From Ampelomyces quisqualis (Eukaryota > Ascomycota > Dothideomycetes > Pleosporales > Phaeosphaeriaceae): 64,000 nt of DNA. Of this stretch, positions 21,264 through 32,400 are shown one piece after another; position 1 is the stretch's first letter, and the number at the start of each line of letters is the position of its first letter. The notes below the pieces were generated by a model. It was not told where the DNA came from. It saw nothing but the letters and a program-made list of their open reading frames with translations, and ran no database searches. Position numbers and translations under genes: made by a program. The stretch is from contig JAGTXZ010000002.1 in NCBI GenBank assembly GCA_018398575.1, positions 746,501-810,500 of the forward strand. Direction: 5' to 3'.

Positions 21264-21654
21264 TTACCTTTTTTCTTCAAATTAATAGTCTCTATTAATA
21301 AGGTTTGTATTGGTGCGTTTTTAGATACTATTTAAATTCTTTAAAAAGTCTTATTTACCTTAACTTCAAATTTCTACTAATATATTATAGCTATTTATTA
21401 TTATTTTACTTAGCGTAGTAGCGCGTTTCTTATTTTAACTTTACTTAGAGTTTCTAAAGCATATATATAAGGCTAGCTCTTAGGTATACTACTTCTTTAC
21501 ACTTTTCTTCTTACGTTTATATATCTATAGCTATCTAAGCCTTTTTCTAATTTAATTATTACCTAACTATATAGTAGATACACACAATACCTATTTCTAT
21601 CTCCTCTAGAGCTTTTTCTTAAGCCTATTAGGTTATTTACTTACAGGCTGTAAT
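21264..21654 (-). mobile_element. A3 internal block 1 (3' end of element)
   Basis: Reverse complement of about 18.95-19.34 kb of A1: polypurine tract, 3' spacer and start of the antisense ORF (ATA for ATG at 21587-21589). It ends where hAT B1 is inserted; target duplication at 21647-21654. Confidence 0.9.
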
Positions 21655-22249
21655 TACGCTAGTAAATAGGTAGAGAGTACCCTTCTGTAGGTAGAAGGTA
21701 GGTAGAGGTTAACAGCGTAGGGAGTAGAGTAGAGATTAGGTTATAGTAGGGCTAGAGTATAGGTTAGGGTTAGGTTGCACAGGTACTAGGTATAGGTTAG
21801 GTTTGTAGTTAGGTTAAGCTACCTACTATTAGGTTATACTTATACAACGCCTTTTACTATAACTCTTAAAATAGTATGTTACTTTAGTATATAGTAGGGC
21901 AAGAGAAATTAGCTTACTAAAAGAATAATCTTAAAATTAGAGATGTTACTAAAGTAACATCTATTTAAATTAGTGCATAAAAACTAAATCTTAGTATAGA
22001 AATATAATTTTTAAAATTAGTAGTGTTTAATTAGCTAGTAAGCTTTTCTTTATTACAATTCTTTATTACACTAACTAGTTAAGGTAGCGCAAGAGCTTTA
22101 ATCTCTTTCTTTATAGCTACTACTTAGGCACGTTATGTATAGAAGTCTCTAAATAGGTACTTAAAGAAGAAGTTGCAAAATCTATCTTATTACTGCCTTT
22201 ACTCTTATTACTATTCTCTTTGTTACTTATTAGATCTGTAAAGCGCCTT

Positions 22250-25200
22250 ATTCTAGTGTTAACAAGGCTAGAATAAGGATCTAGTTTCTAAATCTTATAT
22301 AGGTCTTAGACTATTTTAGTGCTTAGTTAACGTAATAGAGTTAGTAATTGCAGTTTAGGTAAGCTAAAAAGGTTATTCTTGTGCGTAATTACGTGTTTAA
22401 CAACTATAATTATCTAAATTATCTTAGCTTTAAGTCTATACTGTTAATCTCCTATAATATCTTTTATAGTATTAAAAGAACACTCTACCTTAACCTTTGT
22501 AAGCTAAATAGCTAGCACATCTATTGCTACCTAGGCTAAAAGTAGGTAAGTTTCTACGTTAGCCTGCTACTATGCTAGTATATCTATTAGATTCTTCTTC
22601 TTATTCTTAGTTGTTAGAAAAGTACTTAGGTAGCAGAAGGCCTCTGCATAGACTAGCCTAATACTTAGGTTTAGTTCTTTATGCAACTTAGAACCTACTC
22701 TACTTAACTATACTATAAGTTTAAGAGGCCTCTTAAACTACTAATTTTTAAGAGATTAGCATGGCTAAGTAGGGCAGACTAAGGTATAGTCTCTACAGAG
22801 TTATATAAGTTAATTGTTATATTAGCTTATATACTCTAAGAACTAATGCTAATATATATATTTAAAATTAGATTTCTACTTATCTCTCTATATGTAATAG
22901 TTAACAACGTAATAAACATATATAATAAAAAAAACTTACTTTATACGCAGAAAGCTTTTAACTTAGATTAAGAATAGTAGCTGTATTATACAGGTATCCT
23001 TACTCTTTATTTAGGTGTAAATAGTACTTTAACAATTTCTTCTTACTCTTTTCTACTATAGCCCTAACAATAGTAGGCTACTTCTCTTAATAACTACTTT
23101 TATCTTCCTTGTTTAATAGCTTAGTAGTTATCTAATCTAGGAAGTTAAACAGCCTATTGTATATTATCTATATATAAGGCGCCTATAGTATATTATTTTT
23201 ACTAATTTTGTTAGTAGCTGTTTTAAAGTTTACTAGCATGCAGGTTATAGCCCTTACGTTAGGAAACCTTAAGGTTGTTAAAGTTGGCGACATCCGCGAC
23301 ACTGTTAGAACAGTCGACTAGACAGTTCTTGACTGTACTTGACTGTCCCTAGGGTCCCCTATTTGTTCTAGCTACCTAATTAGACAAAAACGCCCAAATT
23401 AATCTACCTGATCCACTAGACCTACCTGCCCCACCCGCGCGATTACGTAATTATTCTAAAAACCTAAAATATAGAGCTTAATTTCCTCTTTAAAACGCAC
23501 TATTTAGAATTTTTATAGCTGCTCTAGTTGCTGAGATGCACGGCAGTAAAGTTTGTAACTTTTTAATGTTCTTTACTAAGGCCTGTTTTCGCTAAAGCTC
23601 TAGCACTTTAACTAGATAATATATTATATATTTTTTTAAAGAAATAGTAACTAAAGTGTAGATTTTACTCTAGGATTATTTTATTATAATATATTGTAGT
23701 GTAGGCGTTGAGATCTATTGTGTTAAACGTACTTTAAAGTTCTTTTAAAAAAGTTAATAACTTTAACGCGCTATATCTCAATAACTAGACTAGCTATTAA
23801 GATTCTGAATAGTGCATTGTAAAGAGGGAATTCCGCTCTATATTTTGTATCTTTAGGTTACTTACGTAATCATAAAAATACAGCTATACGTAAAATTAGC
23901 GACATTAGCAACTCTGTTAGATCTAGCAACTCTAGCGACCCTGTTAGGTTGCTATTAGGTTGCTGTTAGGTTGCTAGCGACTAGAAGTAAGTAGGGCAAC
24001 TTTGGCGAATTGTCTAGTAGACAGTATTGCTGTTAGGCCGCTGCTGGTTGCAGCAATCAGGCTAACTAGAATAATCTTAAATTTTCCTAACGTAGGTGCA
24101 ACTATTTAGCTAGAGCTAGTTAAAGTCTTTTTAGGTTCTTAAAATTAGCTACTAAATTGTTGTCTTAGCTATTACTATTACTACTTAGGATTAATTAGCT
24201 AAGTGCAATTTCCTTCTTAAGCTAATTATTAATATAAGAGGCTAAATAGTAGGCTTGCTTACACATATTATATATTAGGTTCTATCTAGTTTTTATATCT
24301 TGTATTACACAAAGGCGTAAATTTATAAGTATATTAGACTTTACTTTTAAAAATTATTTAAATTGCTAGAGTAACAAATTAATTACAATGCAGATTGCCT
24401 AGATCTAAGAGTAGTAAGCGCGTAATAAAGAACTAGAATAAAGAACTTTATATACCTTACAAAGTAAGTTTAGCACTAATATTATATTATTAATTTAATA
24501 AACATAGTAACGTTAAAGCTGCTTAGCTTCTTCTATTTTAGGTAAGGCTGTTAGCCTTAGGTGCAATATAATATCCTAGACTATAAGGTTAATAATATAA
24601 GTAAGGCATAGGATAGTGTTTTCCTTTGCGCTCTATTTAATACCCTTGTTAGCAAGATAGCTTTTAAGGCTTCTAGTAAGGGTCCTATTGTTTAAAGCAT
24701 TGTTGCAAGTAACAGCTAAAAGTCTCTTTGTAGTGTTAGTTTTTTTAAGCATATGCATTAGATTAGCTGCTATTAAAGCTCTAGTGTAGCGCTCTTATAA
24801 TAAGATAAAATCTAATAAGACCTCTCTTATTTGCTAGCTAATATTAATGTAGTAGGCTTTAATAGCTAGGAAGCTAAGGTAGTTTATAGCAGACTAGGCG
24901 TCTAGAGCAATAGATATTTTTGTTATTCTGCCTAGGTTGTAGAGAAGGTTTTAAGCTACCTGCTTATATTAGTTTTAAAGTATTAGAAAGAACTTATACT
25001 AAGAAGAGATAATTGTGCCTAGTTAAAGAAATTAAACAAAGTAATAGAATAAAGGTTGCTCTAAGGTTTAAAACAACTAGTTACTATTAAGAAGCAAGCG
25101 TACTATTTCTTTCTTAAATCCTTAGGTAGTAAATAGTTAGCGTAGGAATCTATTTTGTAGCGTAGATAGTAGAAAAGGTAGCTTTAGATAAACAGACTTA

Positions 25201-25700
25201 GTAACACTCTTGCACTTATGTAACTTAAAGTAGTTAAAAAGGTATTTTATACTAATATAGTAATTAATTAAGTATTAAAGTACTTACCTGTAGTTTAGGT
25301 AATATATATATAGCTAGCTAGTGTGTATATAGGCGCACTTTCTAAACTAGGTCTATACATGTGCTAAGCGTTAGGCTGCGTTCTATTAAGGTTGTGTATA
25401 AGTTTAATTCTAGGCCTATAAAGTGTTCTGCTACTAGGCATCCTATGCTCTAATAGCCTTAGCGTTGTTTTAGCAATAATTAGTGTAGTAAATTAGGCGT
25501 TTCAGGATATAGATTGTTCTCTAAAGGCTAGATTTTAGGATTTAGAAAGCGTCTTATATAAATTTGTGTAGTATTTCAAGCACACTAGGATATAAGTTGT
25601 TAGGTGTTAGTAGCAGGTTACTTACCTCTATACCTGTAATAAAAAAACGTAATAACTAGTTAGTAGGTTTTAAGAAAGAAAGTAGCAGTAGGTAGTTAGA
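22250..25700 (-). pseudogene. hAT transposase (B1)
   Basis: Read right to left. The catalytic core is visible at about 24700-24925 (ALDAWSA, YLSFLAIKAYYIN, REVLLDF, then LLAVTCNNALNNRTL), and the C-terminal dimerisation block at about 22440-22640 (NVETYLLLA, VAIDVLAI, VKVECSFNTIKDIIGD). The enzyme would cut at the terminal inverted repeats and join to 8-bp staggered targets in the nucleus. Stops are RIP-type. A fold-back element at 23257-24092 splits the frame. Introns are likely (splice-like signals near 22940) but not resolved. Confidence 0.85.
23257..24092. mobile_element. 836-bp fold-back element inside B1
   Basis: B2 lacks this segment and shows the empty site. Ends are CGTTAGGAAACCTTAAGGTT and its imperfect inverse; the flanks are TA (23255-23256 and 24093-24094), a Tc1/mariner-type TA duplication. 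The arms are inverted copies of each other almost to the centre (for example 23443-23545 with 23776-23872), so the whole element can fold. No coding frame. It keeps many CpA, TpG and GC-rich stretches, unlike the host hAT, so it escaped most RIP. At 23942-23975 a GTTAGGTTGCT unit is repeated three times. Confidence 0.85.
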
Positions 25701-25949
25701 CAAATCTAACAAGTATAGAGTTTTAAGTATTTTAAAATTAGATAATAGAGTAGAAGAGCAGTTCTGCCTAGGACGCTATTTCCTAGTTTATTTAGAGGTA
25801 AATATTAGAGCTAAATATATAAAATTAGATAAGGTTAGTATAAGAGTAAATGTTTTAGTACGTAACTATAATAGGCATTAATAAACAGGCTGTATTAGGT
25901 AGTAAAATGTAGCAAAGCTAATTATATATTACTCTAGGTTTATCAACCC

Positions 25950-27200
25950 CTCTTAAGTACTATTGCTTAGATCTCTAGCCTCTTTATCTTTACACTAACT
26001 ATTCTTATTATATAGATTACTATCTTTATTATCTTTATAAACATTAGGCAAAGTCTTAAAATAGGCCTCTAGCTTTTTACTATAATCTTTTACTTCTTTC
26101 TTACACTTAGTCTTATTACGTCTTCTAATATATAGCCTATTACTATAAAGCACTAGGTTAAAAGTAAACTCTAGGAAAGGTGTTAGTTTACGCCTTCTAT
26201 AAGTTAGGTTAGTGTAAGTATATAATAAAGAAGTGTAATAAACTTACTGCTAATTCTAATCTGTTACTAGAGCCTATTCTTCTAGCGTTAGCTTATTACA
26301 AAACTTAAGCTATTTAGCCTTAAGCTAAGGTGTCTTAAAGCTATTAGTCTTAAAGAGGTGCAGCCTATAAGTGTACTTCTTCTAAATAATCTTCTTTAGA
26401 GCTCTACTAGCTCTATGAATTTAGGTATAAGCTTAATATATTATTAGCTTTTTTTAAGAGTCTGCTAGCACTAAAGCAGACTTCTCTATAGCAAAATTGT
26501 AGGCGCGTATATTAATCTTAATTTGAATAACTTCTTATTTTTTTTAACTTAGGTAATAAAAGTTATTAACTACTTTGCTATACAATAAAAGTAAAATATA
26601 AAATAAAAGTAAAATATATATAATAAAAAAGTGTAATAACTTACTTAACTACTTACTAGCAAAGCGCTTTACTGCTAGAGCCTTAAGCTTATTCTTAAGC
26701 TTCTTATTCTGCTGCCTTAAGAACAACGCCTTGTACCTAACGCTCTTTTTAATCTTTTTCTTAAGCTAGTACTTAGCTAATTAATCTAAGGACTTAGCCT
26801 TTGTTATAGCAGCTAGCTTCCTTAATTGCATAGTGCTCCTGCTAAGATACATACTAGAGTAGACCTAGAAATTTATTAGGGAGCCTTACTTTAGAGTATT
26901 ACTACTACAAGAATTAAGAATATAGCTAATTTTATTATCTCTAAAAGCAAAACCCTAGATATATTAATACAATTAATAATAAAAAATCTATACCTTTACC
27001 TTAGTAGGTTTAGCCTACTCCTCTTCTTTTAAGTGTAGTAGGAATTTAACTAGAAGAGGCAGTAGAAAGCCTTTTAGCTAATTAAAAACGTTAATTTCCT
27101 TAGATTTAATTAATTCTATAGTGTTAAGCGTAATAAAATAATGCAATAAAGCGCGTAGCTAATATAGGCGTGTAGTTCTAGTGTTTTTTTTAGTAGCCTA
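25950..27200 (-). pseudogene. Unidentified Lys-rich intron-containing ORF of the hAT (B1)
   Basis: Between transposase and H3-like gene, several minus-strand frames read well apart from RIP stops. From the right: one reading KSKEINVFN and PLLVKFLLHLKEEE (about 27000-27130); one, after a GT...AG intron, ending in a basic coiled-coil-like stretch (KKKIKKSVRYKALFLRQQNK) at about 26640-26870; one at about 26230-26520 (KLTLEE near its end); one at about 25960-26120 rich in Lys. B2 has the same blocks. I do not recognise the protein. It may be one spliced gene or the transposase N-terminus. Exon limits are approximate. Confidence 0.5.
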
Positions 27201-27564
27201 CTACTTAGAAAACAGGTAGAGTTAGTCTGTGCGTTGCGTTAGCTACTAGCGTAGTTTTCTGCCTTATAGCCTACGCTTACTACCTTTTGCTACCTTACCT
27301 ATACAAAATTAACTTTACAAAACTTTACCCTTTATTTTTAATTTGTAGCTAGGTAGAACTAGTAGCTAATTCTAGGTAGGAATGTAAGTTAACACATTTT
27401 TTTATTACGTTTTTAACTAATTAGATGTGCTACTAGTTTAAGATTAGAATTTTTACGCTAAAAGGTAATTTCTTACACTAAGCCTGCCTTACTACTTATT
27501 TACAAGAGAGCTAAAACACTAAAAATATTATAGCAGCAACTCTATAACCTATAACACTACTATA

Positions 27565-28105
27565 ATAGCTCTTTGTACATATAAAGTAAAAGTTAATAAT
27601 ATAGTTACTAGTAGTGTAGAGGTTGCTAAAGACCTTACTAGAAAGTCTGCTAGGAAAAGCTCTACTTCTACTACTAGAAAGGTAGAAGCTAAAAAAAAAA
27701 TCTACTTTAAGCCTAGTAGTAAGTTATTACGTTTCTTTATTACACTCCTATACTAACTAAGTGTAGCTGTAGCTTTACGTAAAATCTGCTACTACTAGAA
27801 GACTACTAAGCTCTTTATCTGCAAGCTACTATTCTAGTAAGTTGTCTACAAAATTACTAGTAAGTAATGCAAAAAGATACCTTATATCTACTTCTAGTAA
27901 TTAGCTATTAAGGCACTTTAATAAGCTGCTAAAGCTTTCCTAGTTAGCTCTTTTAAAGGTATAGTAATTTTTCCTATTTTATTACAAAACACTAATTTTT
28001 ATAGATACTAACATTAATATAATATATGCAAAGAAAGTTACTATATAGTATAAGAATGTGCAGCTAGCTCTTAGGTCCTATAAAAAGTTTTATTTTTTAG
28101 CTTAG
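27565..28105 (+). pseudogene. Histone H3-like gene carried by hAT B1
   Basis: Three exons: 27565-27718, 27767-27958, 28005-28105. Introns are GT...AG with CTAAC/CTAAT branch-type sites (48 and 46 nt). The start is ATA where ATG is expected. The basic tail contains LTRKSARKS, like the H3 K18-S28 region, then KKKIYFKP. Exon 2 reads through the H3 fold (STVALRKI, TTKLLICKLLF, LAIKAL, AKAFLVSSF), exon 3 reads DTNINIIYAKKVTI and NVQLALRS, matching H3 helices 2 and 3. Stops in exons 2 and 3 are CAG/CAA/CGA-type RIP changes. Exon lengths equal those in B2. A nucleosome core role would be expected for an intact version; this copy is dead. Confidence 0.85.
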
Positions 28106-28546
28106 TGTATATAGAAATTGCAGAAGCTATAGGCTTACTATATTTAAGAAATAAAGTTATGCTACGTTTACCTATATAATAAATAAATATAATAAATATT
28201 AGTTCTTTAACATTCTTAATATGTTTTTACCTCTTTAAAATTTAATATATATTTAGAAATCTATATATATCTATATATATATAAAGTAAAAGATATACTT
28301 AGATTATACTTATATATCTCTTGTTGCGCTAATAATCTATTTAGAAGGTATACTATATATTTAATTTTAATTAATTGCGCTAAACTTATACAACCTAACC
28401 TTAACCTATAATTAATTACCTCTACTCTAACCTCTACCTCCTATTAGTGTAAAAAGATTAGGTAGAGGGTTAGGTAGGTTTAGGGTCTTACGTAAAGCTA
28501 CTCTAACCCTACCTAACTTCTACCTATTTACTACTATAGCTACAAG

Positions 28547-29057
28547 AGCTTTTACTTGCAGCTATTTTAATATTAAGTTTAGATTTTATTTAAATGTGTC
28601 AAAGACGTGTATATATTGCACGCTCTTAAATAAGAAGTATTACTTAGTTCTCTTATATACAGGTAAGAAGTATAATAGCTTCTTTAAGGCTCTTAACTAT
28701 AAGTTTACTACTCTAAGTAGAGACAAGTCTAACAAGATAGTATTAGAGTATAAGGCTAACGTCTAGGCAGTAGCGTTTTAGTTAGCTACTACTATACAAG
28801 TAGACACTGTATAGGTAGCTAATAGAAACACTACTAACCTACTTATTAGTGCTTATTACTAGAGGAAGAAGCTAGCTAAAAAGGTTAGAAAGATAGCTAA
28901 AGAGGTTAGATTGCTTAGGTAGAGCACAGCTAGGTTAACTAGTGTAGTTACCTAGCTAGTAGATATTCTAATAGTATCTTAGGCAGATTAGATAGTAAAA
29001 AAAGTAGCTAGTACTTACAGTAAGTAGAGCTAGAATAAAAGATTACTAGGTAGTGCG
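28547..29057 (-). mobile_element. A3 internal block 2
   Basis: Resumes A3 after hAT B1, as the reverse complement of about 18.4-18.95 kb of A1, all within the antisense ORF (here readable on the plus strand). Compared with A1 and A2 about 57 bp are missing near 28990. It ends at the A2 target duplication GTGCG (29053-29057). Confidence 0.88.
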
Positions 29058-29356
29058 TGTAACAAGCACATGCAAACACATGTTACATCCAATACCTTAT
29101 AAAGGCTTAGTAACAGATTATGTAGAAAGCTAGCAGATTAGGACCAAAAGCGCTCTAACAGCGCTCTAACTCAGCTGCTACGCCCACTATAAATATAAGC
29201 CTATAGCATAGATAGAAGACAAGTTTCTCTTGTTCTTTTGTACAAGACCTATAGGTGTATAGCTAATCTAGAATCTTTAATATAATACGCACTCCTATAT
29301 ACCTCTAATACGTATCTAATTTAATTCTAATAGCTGTACCTACTTGCGTTGTTACA
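29058..29356 (+). repeat. A2 5' LTR
   Basis: 299 bp, TGTAACAAGC to GTTGTTACA. It contains TATAAATA at 29188-29195 and the AGTTTCTCTTGT segment at 29222-29233. The complementary primer-binding site ACAAGAGAAACT follows at 29359-29370, 2 nt beyond the LTR. Confidence 0.95.
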
Positions 29357-29449
29357 TTACAAGAGAAACTTTGTTCTGCTAGTAATAGCATTTAGATAAT
29401 ATTGCAATTTACTTTTAAAAAGATTGCGTTAAAACGTCTAGAACTCTAT

Positions 29450-32400
29450 CTAAATTAGATCTGTTTGTAACCTTAAATCTATTAAACACAGTTAGGATCC
29501 CTTAGATCTTCTAACAGCCAAAGCCTTTAGGTTTAGATCTTCTTATTAACACACAGTTAGAATTACTTTAGTAAAAGTTGCGTTTAGCGCTACAATAGAA
29601 ACTTAGAGACTATTAATAACCTAGAAGTATTAGAGGCAACGCTGATAACTCTCCCTAAAAAACTAACTCTAGGAGCCTTTCTTTAAGACAACTCTGTATT
29701 AACTGTAACAACCTAGCAACAGAGTGCCAAAGCAAAAAAGACAGACACTAAGGAATTAGAAGACAGACCCCCTTAGCCTAAAGCTGCACTAAATCTAACT
29801 CCTGCACAAATAGAGGTTAATTAATTACAACAAAAACTAAAACAAGTATTAGCAGAAATTAATTCCCTTAAGAAAGGACTAACTCTGTTAGTAGAACTAG
29901 ACAAGCTCCTACCTACTACCAAAACCTCTTAAAACTTCTCTACACCTTACTATTTATCTAACAGCTCTATATCTAAGTACTTACATTACTATAAAGGCTC
30001 TTGCTAACTTTAACAATCTAAAAAAACGCCTTATATAAACAATCTTAGTAATAGAAAAGATTCTACTTTCTGCTAATAGCAGGCCTCTATTTAAGATTAA
30101 CTTAAGATTAACTTAGATTACTATTAGACTAAAAGACAACACATAGCCTTAGTATAGGGCTACACTACAGGATTAGCTAAGAGCTATCTTAAGCTACAAT
30201 ATTTATTAGATACTAATTAAGAGCAATTCTAGAACGCTAAGCAAATAATTAAGCTACTTAAGTCTTACTTTATTACAGGTAATAAGGTAGCTAAGAGCTA
30301 TGCAGCCTTCGCTTAAATATGGATAACTAAAGAAGAAACGTTCTTCTTATTTAAAGCTAGGTTTTTAAGTTCTGCAGTTAAGAGACAAGTACTACCTTTA
30401 GAGTAGTTTTACTACTTATAGACTAAGATTACGCTAGGGTTGCAAGCCTCTAACCTAGAATTTAGGCACTAATAAAAGAACTTATTTAATTAAATAGTAG
30501 AACACCTTACTGCCTATAATATAGAGCAGAAAAACAACCCTACACTAAGCATAACACTAGCCGCTGCTAGGTTACTAATTAGGTTAGCCCTATAACAGAA
30601 TTTAGAGCCAAATTAAACTACTACTACTAGCGTTTTAACAAATTCTACGCTAGCCTATTAATCTACAACAGTGCGTCTTCCTACAAAGACTTTTAAGCTA
30701 GAATAACAAAAGACCCCTAGTAGTTGTTACAATTGCAGTAAGCTAGGACACTACTCTAGTAACTGTATAAAGCCTTGTGTGCGTTAGATTAAAGCTATAA
30801 AAGTAGATAAGTATAAAGATGCTTAAGAGCAACCTAATTAAGAGGTGTATTATACAGGAAACAGAAGCGCCTAGAAGAAACTCTTTCTCTAGGCCTAAGC
30901 TGTTACAATCTATCTTACCTTAACCTTTCTTATTTGTTTTGCAGTCCCTATTTCCTTATACCTACGCTTCTTTACAACTAAGGCCTTAGCTTACGCCTTA
31001 ATACTCTTGTTAACACTAGTGCTTAAAGTTTCCTATTTTTAAATTTATAAATTGTTTTATCTGTTTCTAAAGCCTTGCAGCAACCTATCTAGAAGCTCCT
31101 CTTCTAGGTTTAGGTACGCAGCTTCAAAGATTAGATTACTTCTTTAGTTACTTAATATATTTAACTACACTTAAATATTAATAGCTAAAAGATTTTAAAC
31201 TGTTTATTTCTTATCCTTAATCTTAGGTCTTAGGATTGTATACTTAGCCTCTAATAGTTAAGACAATTTAAGATTCAATTAGACACAAATAGGTTACAGT
31301 TTATTTAGCTATCTAAGTACCCCTATTTATACAATCTTTTACCCTCTATTCCTACTGTTCTACATTAAGCTATAGTGCTAGACACTATCTATCTTAATGT
31401 GCAACAACGCAACGCTCTATAGGAGAAAGAAGACTATTGTATTTAAAACAGTCCTTACTGTTCCTCTTCTTCTATTTATTATATTAAGGGATGCTTAAAG
31501 CTCCTATTAGCCTAAAAAATCTTAGAGATTCCTTATACCCTAACTAAGCAAACCTGCTTAGAGTCTAAACCCTCTCTAAGCACCTGCGTAGCTCTTATTT
31601 TTGCTAATGTATTTTACTTTATTATAAAGAAGCCCTAGAACAAGTTCTTTACAACAAGCCTCTATAAGATTAACAGGATCCTTGCCTCTAAGAACAACGC
31701 AGACAATTAAAGCTAATTAGATAAGAGATTACTTGCCTGTTACTCCTAGTATCAGAATATATTTAGTAAGTTAGCAGCTAATCAATTGCCTTCTTACTGT
31801 CTGTATAATTACAAGATTATTCTTAAAGAACTATTACTAAATACGTTTAGTCCCCTATACAAGCAGAATTAGGAGGAGCTTAAAGCTACTAAGGCCTACG
31901 TCTAGGAACACCTTTAAAAGGGCTTTATTAAGGCTAGCTAAAGCTCTTTTACTTTACCTATTCTTTGTATACGCAAACTAAATAGAGATATACGCATCTG
32001 TGTAGACTACTAGAAGATTAACGCCCTTACGCGCAAAGACGTCTATCTAATCCCTTATATTAATAAGCTGCTATTACGTCCCTCTAAAGCTAAGAACTTT
32101 ACTAAGTTTAACATCTAGGCTGCCTTTAACAAAATTTGTATAGATCCTAACTCTAAAGAGTATACTACCTTTTAGACCTGTTACAGTACATACAAGTGTA
32201 AGGTTCTCTCTTTTAGTTTATATAATAGGCTAGCAACGTATTAGCACTATATAAACAATATATTAATTAATTATCTTAACAATTTCTGTATAACGTATCT
32301 TAATAACATCCTAATCTACTTAAAGAATATAAACTTACATTAAGAACACGTCTAAAAGGTCCTAGAGCGCCTACGTACTGCAGAACTCTAAGTAGATATT

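Larger units (their letters stand above)
21655..28538 (-). mobile_element. hAT transposon B1 with histone-like cargo
   Basis: Terminal inverted repeats TACGCTAGTAAATAGG at the left and CCTATTTACTACTATA at the right. The 8-bp flanks GCTGTAAT and GCTACAAG are a hAT-type target duplication after allowing two RIP changes and one other difference. Contents from left to right: transposase on the minus strand (3' end near 22.3 kb), an 836-bp fold-back insertion, a Lys-rich intron-containing minus ORF (about 25.95-27.2 kb), and an H3-like gene on the plus strand (27565-28105). Without the fold-back insertion the element is 6046 bp, close to B2 at 6034 bp without its tandem duplication. It lies inside A3. 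Confidence 0.93.

Noticed and set aside
23255..24094. The fold-back segment as an ancestral part of the hAT that B2 lost
   Set aside because: TA is duplicated at its borders, it has its own terminal repeats, and the B2 sequence continues the transposase frame across the empty site.
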